Assembly (NCBI GenBank): GCA_017465465.1
Contig: JAFTWE010000001.1
Location: 51,460-115,459, forward strand
DNA length: 64,000 nucleotides
Origin: Clostridia bacterium
GTDB taxonomy: Bacteria; Bacillota; Clostridia; Oscillospirales; Acutalibacteraceae
Reading direction: 5' to 3'
Under the pieces are notes generated by a model that saw only the letters and a list, made by a program, of their open reading frames with translations, was not told the origin of the DNA and made no database searches. The stretch's first letter is position 1; every line of letters begins with the position of its first letter. This document shows, piece after piece, positions 40,269-48,412 of this stretch. Both the position numbers and the translations under genes were made by a program.

Positions 40269-41134
40269 TCCTTAATATCCTTAACCTCATTATACAAGGT
40301 TTTGTAGCTGAGGTGTCTTGATTCGCTGATTTCACCGTTTTCAACGGCTTTTATGATACTGCAGCCCTTATCATTCACATGGGCGCAGGAGGTAAATTTG
40401 CAGGTGCCGATGTACTCATCAAACTCTTTAAAGCAATACTGCAAATCGTCTTTTAAAATAATCTCTCCGCTTTCAAAATCGAGCGAAGAAAAGCCCGGTG
40501 TATCGGCAACATATCCGTCACCGATTTTATAAAGCTCAACATGGCGTGTGGTATGGCGTCCGCGGCCAAGCTTTGAGCTTATCTCCCCTGTTTCACGGTT
40601 TTGTTCGGGGTCAATGAAATTGAGAAGTGTTGACTTACCTACACCGGTATTTCCGGTAAAGGCGCTTGTGCAGCCTGCGATTTCTGCTTTGATTTCATCA
40701 GCACCGCTGCCGTCTTGTGAAGAAAAGGCATAAGCCTTAATCCCTGCAAGACGATAAATTTCCAAAAGCTCGTCGCAAGGCTTTAAGTCTGTTTTGGTAA
40801 ACACCACTATAGGCTCAATTTTATTATGCTCGGCAATAACGGTGAGCCTGTCAATTATAAGCGTGTTTGGGTTTGGCTCGCAGGTGGAGGAAACCACAAA
40901 AAGCTTATCAATATTAGCAACAGGCGGGCGGGCAAGAACATTCTTCCTCGGTGCGATAGCCTCGATAGAGTTATAACCGGTTTCCTGCACGCTGATTGTT
41001 ACCTTATCACCTGCCACGGGAGTGATTTTTTCTTTACGAAAAATTCCCTTGGCTTTACATTCAAATATTTGGTTGGCGGCCTCTACATAATAGAAGCCGC
41101 CAATGCCTTTAATAATAATTCCGTCGTACTGCAT
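40256..41134 (-). CDS. rsgA: Ribosome small subunit-dependent GTPase A
   Basis: A 292-residue circularly permuted GTPase that helps 30S subunit maturation. OB-fold N-domain, then the permuted G motifs in the order G4 FTKTD (about 118), G1 GNTGVGKST (about 161-169), G3 DTPGFSS (about 207). C-terminal zinc knuckle CKFTSCAHVNDKGCSI. Its ATG overlaps the prkC stop (TAATG). Confidence 0.97.
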   Translation of the reverse strand: MQYDGIIIKGIGGFYYVEAANQIFECKAKGIFRKEKITPVAGDKVTISVQETGYNSIEAIAPRKNVLARPPVANIDKLFVVSSTCEPNPNTLIIDRLTVIAEHNKIEPIVVFTKTDLKPCDELLEIYRLAGIKAYAFSSQDGSGADEIKAEIAGCTSAFTGNTGVGKSTLLNFIDPEQNRETGEISSKLGRGRHTTRHVELYKIGDGYVADTPGFSSLDFESGEIILKDDLQYCFKEFDEYIGTCKFTSCAHVNDKGCSIIKAVENGEISESRHLSYKTLYNEVKDIKEWQL

Positions 41135-43155
41135 TATACACCTGTGTATTCTGATGATGGTTCGGTTGAAGATGGTTCTGTGGGGTCTTCAACAGGCTCG
41201 GTTGGCTGCTGAAGAATATGAGTTGTTTCATTATAAATATTGGGTGAAGCCGATGTGAAATTGATTGAGCATTCATAATAAAGCTGATTGTCAATATAAG
41301 CCTCAAGCTTATCATTTGCACCGTATCCCTTAACCTCAACAGAATAATCTATGCCAATCATAAGCACATTTTCATCAGTTTTAATAACCTCTCCGTTGAG
41401 GAGAACCTCAACCTTTCTAAAATCACCTGAAAGAGGAAGTCTGAACTTAACTGTGGTTGTAACGCTTGGGTCAGGACCCTTACTTACATAGATGATAACC
41501 TCTGTGCCTTCGGGAACCTTGGCTTTGTCGGCAACGCTCTGAGCTGTTACAATACCAACAGGGATTGTTTCGTCAAAAACCTCTTCAACCTTAACATCAA
41601 GGTTTAACGAAGCGAGGAGTGTTTTTGCGTCGGCAGTTTTAAGACCTGTTACATCTTTAACGGTTACATATTCAATTTCTTCGCCCTCATAAGCGTTATA
41701 TTCAACAGTTACAACATCGCCGACTGTTGCCATAGCGCCTGATGACGGAGAAACCTTAACAACCGTACCCGGGTCAATGCCTGCAAGCTCAACCTTACGG
41801 GGCTTAACGGTAAAGCCCAAGCCCTCAAGCTGAGAAACAACATAGGCATAATCGTTGCCTACGAGATTATCGGGAATTGCAATCTGCTCACTGCTGACAG
41901 CAATGGTGAGCTGAATAACGGTTTTATCGGCATCAATTTTTGTGCCTGCCTCAGGAGTCTGGGTAATAACAGTTCCGGGAGCCTTAGAGTCATCATTTGT
42001 AACAAGGGGCTCGGCAAAGTTAAAGTCCTCATAAACTCCGTCGATTTCATTATAATAATTCATACCCACAAATTTGGGCACTTCTGTTTTGCTGAAAAGA
42101 CCGATATCTACCCAACCGAAGTGAACGGCGGCAACGCTTAACACACCGATTGCCACAACCAAAGCGGCAATAATGCCCACAAGAACGGGAATTGTTCGGT
42201 TTTTAACAACCTCTTCTTCCTCGTCTTCTTCATCTTCGATTTTAACGGGGGCCTTTGAAACGGGAGCTTTCTTTATCGGCTTTGTAGGCTCTGTATCAAC
42301 AAAGAAAGAATAATTAAATCGGATTGACGGATTGCGCTTGAACTCTTCAAGGTCAAGAATCATTTCAGCCGCAGACTGATAACGCTCATTGACATTCTTT
42401 TTCATAGCGCGCATAATAATCTGCTCAAGGCCTACAGGAATGTCGGGATTAACCTTGGTGGGAAGCTCGGGGTCATTCTGAAGCTGCATAATAGCAACAG
42501 AAACAGAGCTGTCTGCCACAAAGGGCAACTTACCTGTGAGCATTTCATAGAACATTACGCCTACGGAATATAAATCTGCTCTGTCATCGGTAACATCGCC
42601 CCTCGCCTGCTCAGGGCTGATGTAGTGAACGGAGCCGATTGTTGAATCGGAAAGAGTGCGTGTTTCACTTCTGCTGAAGCGGGCAATACCAAAGTCGGTA
42701 ACTCTGATTGTTCCGTTTTCAAGGAGCATAATGTTCTGAGGCTTGATATCTCTGTGAACAACGCCCTTATCGTGAGCGTGCTGGAGGGCGCGAAGAATCT
42801 GCATAACAAAATACACAGCTTCCTTCTGGTTGATAACCTCCTGCTGCTCGATATATTCCTTAAGAGTGATGCCTTCAACATATTCCATAACTATGTATTG
42901 AAGCTTATCACCGTAGCTCACATCAAAAACTCTTACGATGTTGGGGTGAGAAAGAACTGCGATAGCCTTGGATTCATTTTTAAATCTGCGGCGGAATTCT
43001 TCATTGGCAAGGTATTCGTCTTTAAGCACCTTAACAGCAACAATGCGGTCATCAATAATGTCATAAGCCTTATAAACAACTGCCATGCCGCCAACGCCGA
43101 TTATTTCACGGATTTCATATCTGCCGTCAAGTCGTTTTCCTACATAACTTTCCAT
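41134..43155 (-). CDS. prkC: Ser/Thr protein kinase with PASTA domains (PrkC/Stk1)
   Basis: A 673-residue transmembrane kinase. Kinase domain (about 10-270): G-loop GVGGMAVVYKA, catalytic HRDIKPQN, DFGIARF, and PEQARGDVTDDRADLYS. One membrane helix at about 330-352. Extracellular: three PASTA repeats (about 368-430, 433-500, 501-567), which sense muropeptides, and a C-terminal beta domain ending in a Ser/Thr/Pro-rich tail. ATG 43155 has GAGGTG 6 nt upstream; the earlier GTG at 43164 overlaps that site. Neighbouring stp gene encodes the opposing phosphatase. Confidence 0.96.
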   Translation of the reverse strand: MESYVGKRLDGRYEIREIIGVGGMAVVYKAYDIIDDRIVAVKVLKDEYLANEEFRRRFKNESKAIAVLSHPNIVRVFDVSYGDKLQYIVMEYVEGITLKEYIEQQEVINQKEAVYFVMQILRALQHAHDKGVVHRDIKPQNIMLLENGTIRVTDFGIARFSRSETRTLSDSTIGSVHYISPEQARGDVTDDRADLYSVGVMFYEMLTGKLPFVADSSVSVAIMQLQNDPELPTKVNPDIPVGLEQIIMRAMKKNVNERYQSAAEMILDLEEFKRNPSIRFNYSFFVDTEPTKPIKKAPVSKAPVKIEDEEDEEEEVVKNRTIPVLVGIIAALVVAIGVLSVAAVHFGWVDIGLFSKTEVPKFVGMNYYNEIDGVYEDFNFAEPLVTNDDSKAPGTVITQTPEAGTKIDADKTVIQLTIAVSSEQIAIPDNLVGNDYAYVVSQLEGLGFTVKPRKVELAGIDPGTVVKVSPSSGAMATVGDVVTVEYNAYEGEEIEYVTVKDVTGLKTADAKTLLASLNLDVKVEEVFDETIPVGIVTAQSVADKAKVPEGTEVIIYVSKGPDPSVTTTVKFRLPLSGDFRKVEVLLNGEVIKTDENVLMIGIDYSVEVKGYGANDKLEAYIDNQLYYECSINFTSASPNIYNETTHILQQPTEPVEDPTEPSSTEPSSEYTGV

Positions 43156-43165
43156 ACAATTCACC

Positions 43166-43894
43166 TCAGTTTGAAAGAGCTACAACCGTAATGTTATCGC
43201 CGCCGCCGTTTTCGTTGGCAAGCTTAACAAGGCTGTCTGCTATTTCATATCTGTCACTGTCCTGCGAAACGGAATAAATATCAGCTTCGCTGACATAGTT
43301 TGTCAAGCCGTCTGTGCAAATGAGAACAATATCATTTTCTTTGTTCATTTCTTCACGGAAGAAGTCCGCTCTGACTTCTTCATCAACACCTAAAGCTCTT
43401 GTGATAATATTCTTCTTCGGGTGATATCTTGCCTCTTCCTTGGTAATTTCACCTCTGTCAACCATACCCTGAACAACAGAATGGTCGGTGGTAACCTGGA
43501 AAAGAGAATCGGAGATGATATATGCTCTGCTGTCACCAACGCTGGCAACATAAACAATATCAACATTAACAATAACCGCAACAACGGTTGTGCCCATTCC
43601 TGCAAGAGCTTCATTCATCTTTGCCGCATCAAGCACAAGAGCGTTTGCACTTTCAATAGCAGAAACAAGAAGATTTTTGATAGAATTGTCACTCATCCCC
43701 TGGTGGTAACAGGTTGCTATTTTTTCTGAAATAACCTTTACGGCAGTTGCAGAGGCAACATTACCGCCTGCGGTGCCGCCCATACCGTCACACACAACTG
43801 CCCACGCCACATTACCCGGAAGCTCTCCGGCGGCGTAAGAATCCTGATTGTTGGCACGGACTATGCCTTTATCACTTTTTGCAGATATTTTCAT
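43166..43894 (-). CDS. stp: PP2C-type Ser/Thr phosphatase (Stp/PrpC)
   Basis: A 242-residue phosphatase counteracting PrkC. Motifs: ANNQDSYA (about 14-21), CDGMGGTAGG (about 36-45), SVGDSRAY (about 116-123), DHSVVQGMV, CTDGLTNYV and GGGDNITVV bind two metals. ATG 43894 has GGAGGGAG 5 nt upstream; the longer frame to 43951 extends into rlmN and is rejected. Confidence 0.95.
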   Translation of the reverse strand: MKISAKSDKGIVRANNQDSYAAGELPGNVAWAVVCDGMGGTAGGNVASATAVKVISEKIATCYHQGMSDNSIKNLLVSAIESANALVLDAAKMNEALAGMGTTVVAVIVNVDIVYVASVGDSRAYIISDSLFQVTTDHSVVQGMVDRGEITKEEARYHPKKNIITRALGVDEEVRADFFREEMNKENDIVLICTDGLTNYVSEADIYSVSQDSDRYEIADSLVKLANENGGGDNITVVALSN

Positions 43895-43896
43895 TG

Positions 43897-44952
43897 TTAC
43901 TCCCTCCCTGATGGAGATTGTTTTTCGTGCCTTGAGCGAAGCTGACCGCAAGAGGCATCTATATCTGAACCAAGGCTTCTTCTCACAGTAACATTCACAC
44001 CTTGGGAACTGAGAATGTCACAGAAAGTTTTGAGTGCTTTTTCTCCGCTCCGTTTATGGGAGCTTTCGTCAATTTCATTGGCAGGAATCAGATTAACATG
44101 GCAAAGCATACCTTTAACAAGCTGTGCCAGGCGCTTTGCACATTCGGGTGAATCATTGAAACCTGCAATCATTGCATATTCAAAAGAAATTCTTCTGGAA
44201 GTTTTTTTAGCATATAATCTGCAAACCTTCATAAGCTCGTCTAACGGATATTTACGGTTGACGGGCATAATCTTTGAGCGCAGTTCATTTTCGGGAGCGT
44301 GGAGAGAAACAGACAGGGTTATCTGCAGATTCTTTTCCATAAGCTCATACATACGCGGAACAATTCCGCAGGTTGAAAGAGATATATTTCTCATACCCAG
44401 GTTCAGCCCTTTGTCATCCCCTGCTAAAGCGAGAAAACGCATAGCATTGTCAAAATTATCAAGGGGCTCACCCATTCCCATTATAACAACATGAGAAACA
44501 CGGATATTCATATCCCTTTGGGCGGCGTGAATCTGGCCTATCATTTCACCTGCTGAGAGGTTGCGGACACATCCGCTTTTGGTGGAGGCGCAGAACATAC
44601 ATCCCATTTTACAGCCCACCTGTGATGAAATGCACAGAGTATAGCCGTATTTATATTTCATTAAAACGGATTCAATAAACTCACCGTCATGAAGACGGAA
44701 AAGGTACTTAACCGTTCCGTCAATTTTTGAAACTCGTTTTAACTCGATTTCACAACAATGAAGAGGATATTTTTCACTCAGAGTCTGACGCAAATCCTTT
44801 GAGATGTTGGTCATCTCATCATAGCTTGAAACGCCGGCCTTCTGAAGCCAGGAATAAAGCTGGTCTGCTCTGAACTTAGGAAGACCCAAGTCGGAGCAAA
44901 GCTGACGGATTTCGTCATTATTCATTGATTTTATGTCGGTAACAAGGCTCAA
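43897..44952 (-). CDS. rlmN: 23S rRNA (adenine2503-C2)-methyltransferase
   Basis: A 351-residue radical-SAM enzyme. [4Fe-4S] motif CKMGCMFC (about 107-114), GMGEPL (about 155-160), and a C-terminal conserved cysteine in SLGSDIDASCGQL which forms the covalent intermediate. Methylates C2 of A2503 in 23S rRNA and some tRNAs. Its start overlaps the rsmB stop by 4 nt. Confidence 0.97.
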   Translation of the reverse strand: MSLVTDIKSMNNDEIRQLCSDLGLPKFRADQLYSWLQKAGVSSYDEMTNISKDLRQTLSEKYPLHCCEIELKRVSKIDGTVKYLFRLHDGEFIESVLMKYKYGYTLCISSQVGCKMGCMFCASTKSGCVRNLSAGEMIGQIHAAQRDMNIRVSHVVIMGMGEPLDNFDNAMRFLALAGDDKGLNLGMRNISLSTCGIVPRMYELMEKNLQITLSVSLHAPENELRSKIMPVNRKYPLDELMKVCRLYAKKTSRRISFEYAMIAGFNDSPECAKRLAQLVKGMLCHVNLIPANEIDESSHKRSGEKALKTFCDILSSQGVNVTVRRSLGSDIDASCGQLRSRHEKQSPSGRE

Positions 44953-46271
44953 GAGTCAATCCTCCTGCGAATAGCTGAAACAAAGAAGCCGTCACTGTTA
45001 TGAATGTGGGGCATCAATGTTATCCAGTCGGTATCTTCCCCGAAGCGTTGCAGCTCGGGAAGCACCCTGACTGATTCAAAATCGCTGTTTTCACTGAGAA
45101 AACGCATAATAATTTCTTCATTTTCTGCCGGGTTGAGGGAGCAGGTGGAATACACCAGAACTCCGCCTTTTTTAAGATAATCGGCAGACACTTTCAATAT
45201 AGAATACTGTATTTCAGGTAATTTGTCAACCTCAGCGCCGTTCTTGAAGCGTATCTCAGGCTTGCGGCGGATAACACCAAGCCCTGCACAGGGAACATCG
45301 CAAAGGATTTTATCAGCCGACGGAAAAGTGCTGTTATGTAAGCTTCCGTCGTTTGAAACGGTGTCGATTACGGAAATTCCGAGCCTTTCGGCACCGCTTT
45401 TAATAAGATTAAGTCTGCCCTCGTAAATATCACAGGCAATGATTTTACCCTGATTTTTCATATACTGAGCTGTGGTAAAAGACTTACCGCCGGGGGCTGA
45501 GCAGATATCAAGAACAGTTTCCCCTGCTTTTGCGTTAAGTGCCCTGCAGCAAAGCTGAGAAGCTGTATCCTGCACATGGAAAAGTCCGTCATCATAAGCA
45601 CTGAGCTTTTTCAGGCTGCCTGCTTTTTCGAGAATAATTGCATTCTCATCAAAATCAGCCTTACGGCAGTTGACATTCTGAGAAAGGAGAGCTTCAACCA
45701 GCTCATCTCTTGTGGTTTTAAGGGTGTTGACCCTGAGAACTGTTTCTGCCCCGCCCAACGATGCCTTGGCAATGCCTACGGCATTTTCTTCACCGTAAGC
45801 GTCCTTCCACAGCTTTATGAGCCACTTGGGGCAGGAATATTTGATTGAATAATAGTAAAGGCCCTTTTTATCGGGAAGAACAAGCCCTTGCTTATCAATT
45901 TTGCGAAGCACCGCATTCACAAGCCCTGAGGCAAAGGAACAGCCGTTATTTTTAACGAGCTTAACACTTTCATTAACTGCGGCTGAGGGTGGAATTTTAT
46001 CCATAAACAAAAGCTGATATGCGCCCATTCTCAAAGCGGTCAGCACCTGCGCCTTAAGCTTTGAAAGAGGCTGAGTGAGGCACTGCTCAAGCTGATAATC
46101 AAGGGTGATTATTCTTTCAACAGTGCCGTAAACCAAGGCAGAAACAAAGGCTTTATCCACCGAGCTTAAGTTCTGAGCATCAAGCTCGGCATCAAGAGCA
46201 AGGTTAGAATAAGCAGAGTCTTTATGAATTTTTAAAAGAATATCAAAAGCACTTTGCCTTGGTGATTTCAT
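44949..46271 (-). CDS. rsmB: 16S rRNA (cytosine967-C5)-methyltransferase
   Basis: A 440-residue enzyme with an N-terminal NusB-like RNA-binding domain (about 1-130) and a Rossmann-type catalytic domain. SAM loop CSAPGGKSFT (about 257-266); two catalytic cysteines in CDVPCAGLG (about 326) and YSTCSLNPAENE (about 384-395). Standard length. Confidence 0.96.
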   Translation of the reverse strand: MKSPRQSAFDILLKIHKDSAYSNLALDAELDAQNLSSVDKAFVSALVYGTVERIITLDYQLEQCLTQPLSKLKAQVLTALRMGAYQLLFMDKIPPSAAVNESVKLVKNNGCSFASGLVNAVLRKIDKQGLVLPDKKGLYYYSIKYSCPKWLIKLWKDAYGEENAVGIAKASLGGAETVLRVNTLKTTRDELVEALLSQNVNCRKADFDENAIILEKAGSLKKLSAYDDGLFHVQDTASQLCCRALNAKAGETVLDICSAPGGKSFTTAQYMKNQGKIIACDIYEGRLNLIKSGAERLGISVIDTVSNDGSLHNSTFPSADKILCDVPCAGLGVIRRKPEIRFKNGAEVDKLPEIQYSILKVSADYLKKGGVLVYSTCSLNPAENEEIIMRFLSENSDFESVRVLPELQRFGEDTDWITLMPHIHNSDGFFVSAIRRRIDS

Positions 46272-46273
46272 AA

Positions 46274-46996
46274 TTATCTCCTTCGGTTACCTGTGAAGCG
46301 CAAAATATAATAAAGAAGGTTTGCAACTGAGGTTGCCAAAGCGGCAACATAAGTCATTGCGGCGGCTGAAAGCACTTTTTTAGCGCCCTGAATTTCGCCT
46401 GCATCATATAAAAGACCGTCAGACTCAATAACATCCATAGCTCGTTTGCTTGCATTGAATTCAACAGGAAGTGTTACAAGCTGAAAAACAGCAACCAAGC
46501 CGTAAAGACCGAGACCGACATAAATCATCATTTCACCGATAGCAGCCATATTTGCAAGGGCGGCAACAAACATACCGATAAAAGCAATCAGAATACCGTA
46601 TCTTGAGCCAAAGTTGCAAACAGGAACAAGGGCTGTGCGGATTTTGTTGGGAAGATAGCCCTCAGCGTGCTGAGCGGCGTGACCTGCCTCGTGGCAAGCA
46701 ATACCAACAGCGGCAACAGATGTGCTGTTATAAACACCCTCTGAAAGTCTGATTACCTTTTCGTTAGGTGAATAATGGTCGGTCAGCTTGCCTGAAACGG
46801 GCTGAATTGTAACATCGGTAACGCCGTAGTGATTTAAAATCATCTGCGCCGCGGCAGCTCCTGTTAAGCCCTTCATATTTCTGACTGATGAATACTTGTT
46901 ATATGCGCCCTTTACCTTAGCCTGAGCAATCAGACCAAGAATAAAAACAGGAAGCATAAAAAGAAGATATGAAAAATAACCGTAACCGTAAAACAT
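46274..46996 (-). CDS. Zinc metallopeptidase of the YugP family (membrane)
   Basis: A 240-residue integral membrane protease: N-terminal helix (about 5-25), zinc site HEAGHAAQH (about 107-115) between membrane segments, then three or four more helices. Substrates are unknown; family members are conserved in Firmicutes next to fmt/def/rsmB. Starts 12 nt after fmt ends. Confidence 0.9.
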   Translation of the reverse strand: MFYGYGYFSYLLFMLPVFILGLIAQAKVKGAYNKYSSVRNMKGLTGAAAAQMILNHYGVTDVTIQPVSGKLTDHYSPNEKVIRLSEGVYNSTSVAAVGIACHEAGHAAQHAEGYLPNKIRTALVPVCNFGSRYGILIAFIGMFVAALANMAAIGEMMIYVGLGLYGLVAVFQLVTLPVEFNASKRAMDVIESDGLLYDAGEIQGAKKVLSAAAMTYVAALATSVANLLYYILRFTGNRRR

Positions 46997-47007
46997 AGAA
47001 TCAATCC

Positions 47008-47934
47008 TTATTTAAAATATTCCCCTGCCGGAATAGGATTTCCCCTCAAAAAGTCGGCGGCGGGCATAGCCTTTTTGCCCTGAGCCTGAAGTGTTACTAT
47101 TTCAACACCGTTGCCGTCACCGCAGGCAACAACAAGACGCTTACCGCTTTCAACAATTTCACCCGCTGAGCCTTTAACTGCACCTGCAAGAATTGTTTTG
47201 TGAATTTTAAACAGTCTTTCACCGCAAACAGCAGTTGCACCGGGCCAGGGAGAAAGTCCTCTTACTTTATTATGAACTTCTGCGGCAGTTAAATTCCAAT
47301 CAATGGGGCAAAGCTCTTTTGTGAGCATCGGTGCATAATTTGAAAGTGAATCGTCCTGCTTCTGAGGTGTGATTTCACCCTTTTCCAAGGCTTTGATGGT
47401 ATCACTCATAACCTGAGCGCCCATAACACTTAATTTATCGTGAAGCTCACCTGCAGTTTCGTTTTCACCGATTTTAGTTTCAGCCTTTAAAAGCATATCA
47501 CCTGTATCAAGACCCACATCCATCTGCATTGAAGTAACACCGCTGACCTTTTCACCGTCAACAACGCTCCACTGAATAGGTGCGGCGCCTCTGTATTTCG
47601 GAAGAAGAGATGCGTGGATATTGACACAGCCGTATTTCGGAATATCAAGTATATTCTTCGGCAAAATCTGACCGTAAGCCACAACGATTATGATATCGGG
47701 GTTAATTTCACTCAGCACTTCAAAAGCGTCACTGTTACGAAGCCTTTGAGGCTGATAAACAGGAATATCATATTTTAAAGCAGTTTCTTTAACGGGAGGA
47801 GGCATCATGTGATGACCTCTGCCCTTTGGCTTGTCGGGCTGAGTGTAAACTGCGGCAACCTCGTGACCGTCACTTACCAATCTTTCAAGGCAAGGAACAG
47901 AAAACTCGGGTGTTCCCATAAAAACAACTTTCAT
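47008..47934 (-). CDS. fmt: Methionyl-tRNA formyltransferase
   Basis: A 308-residue enzyme that formylates initiator Met-tRNA with 10-formyl-THF (supplied via FolD). Markers: GTPEFSVP (about 7-14), NIHASLLPKYRGAAPIQW (about 110-127), and GVTSMQMDVGLDTGDML (about 137-153). C-terminal OB domain present. ATG overlaps the def stop by 1 nt. Confidence 0.97.
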   Translation of the reverse strand: MKVVFMGTPEFSVPCLERLVSDGHEVAAVYTQPDKPKGRGHHMMPPPVKETALKYDIPVYQPQRLRNSDAFEVLSEINPDIIIVVAYGQILPKNILDIPKYGCVNIHASLLPKYRGAAPIQWSVVDGEKVSGVTSMQMDVGLDTGDMLLKAETKIGENETAGELHDKLSVMGAQVMSDTIKALEKGEITPQKQDDSLSNYAPMLTKELCPIDWNLTAAEVHNKVRGLSPWPGATAVCGERLFKIHKTILAGAVKGSAGEIVESGKRLVVACGDGNGVEIVTLQAQGKKAMPAADFLRGNPIPAGEYFK

Positions 47935-48401
47935 TATTCTACCTCATCAGGTTCCAACATTCTGACAACCTTATCAATATAAAGAGTTCCGTCAAGGTGG
48001 TCAAGCTCGTGGCAGAAGCAACGCGCCTTTAAATCTTCACCTTTGTAAATAACCCATTTACCCTCACGGTTCTGAGCCTTTACAATAACCCACTTCGGAC
48101 GGCGGGTAATACCGTATTCACCGGGAACGGAAAGGCAACCCTCTGCCTCTTCCTGAATTTCTTCACTTTTTTCGGTAATTTCGGGATTAACAAGCTCAAT
48201 ATAGCCGTCACCCACATCAATTACAACAACTCTTTTTAACACACCAACCTGAGGCGCGGCAAGACCTGCACCCTCGGCTTTATAAAGAGTTTCTTTCATA
48301 TCGTCAAGAAGGTCCCACAGGCGTTTGTCAAACACTTCAACCTTACGGCTGGTTTTACGCAAAATCGGGTCTTCTTTAGTTACAATTTTTCTTAAAGCCA
48401 T
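47934..48401 (-). CDS. def: Peptide deformylase
   Basis: A 155-residue metal-dependent deformylase. Motif 1 GAGLAAPQVG (about 44-53), motif 2 EGCLSVPG (about 91-98) and the metal site HELDHLDG (about 133-140). Type 1 length. It removes formyl groups added by Fmt, encoded next door. Confidence 0.97.
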   Translation of the reverse strand: MALRKIVTKEDPILRKTSRKVEVFDKRLWDLLDDMKETLYKAEGAGLAAPQVGVLKRVVVIDVGDGYIELVNPEITEKSEEIQEEAEGCLSVPGEYGITRRPKWVIVKAQNREGKWVIYKGEDLKARCFCHELDHLDGTLYIDKVVRMLEPDEVE

Positions 48402-48412
48402 AGTTATTACCT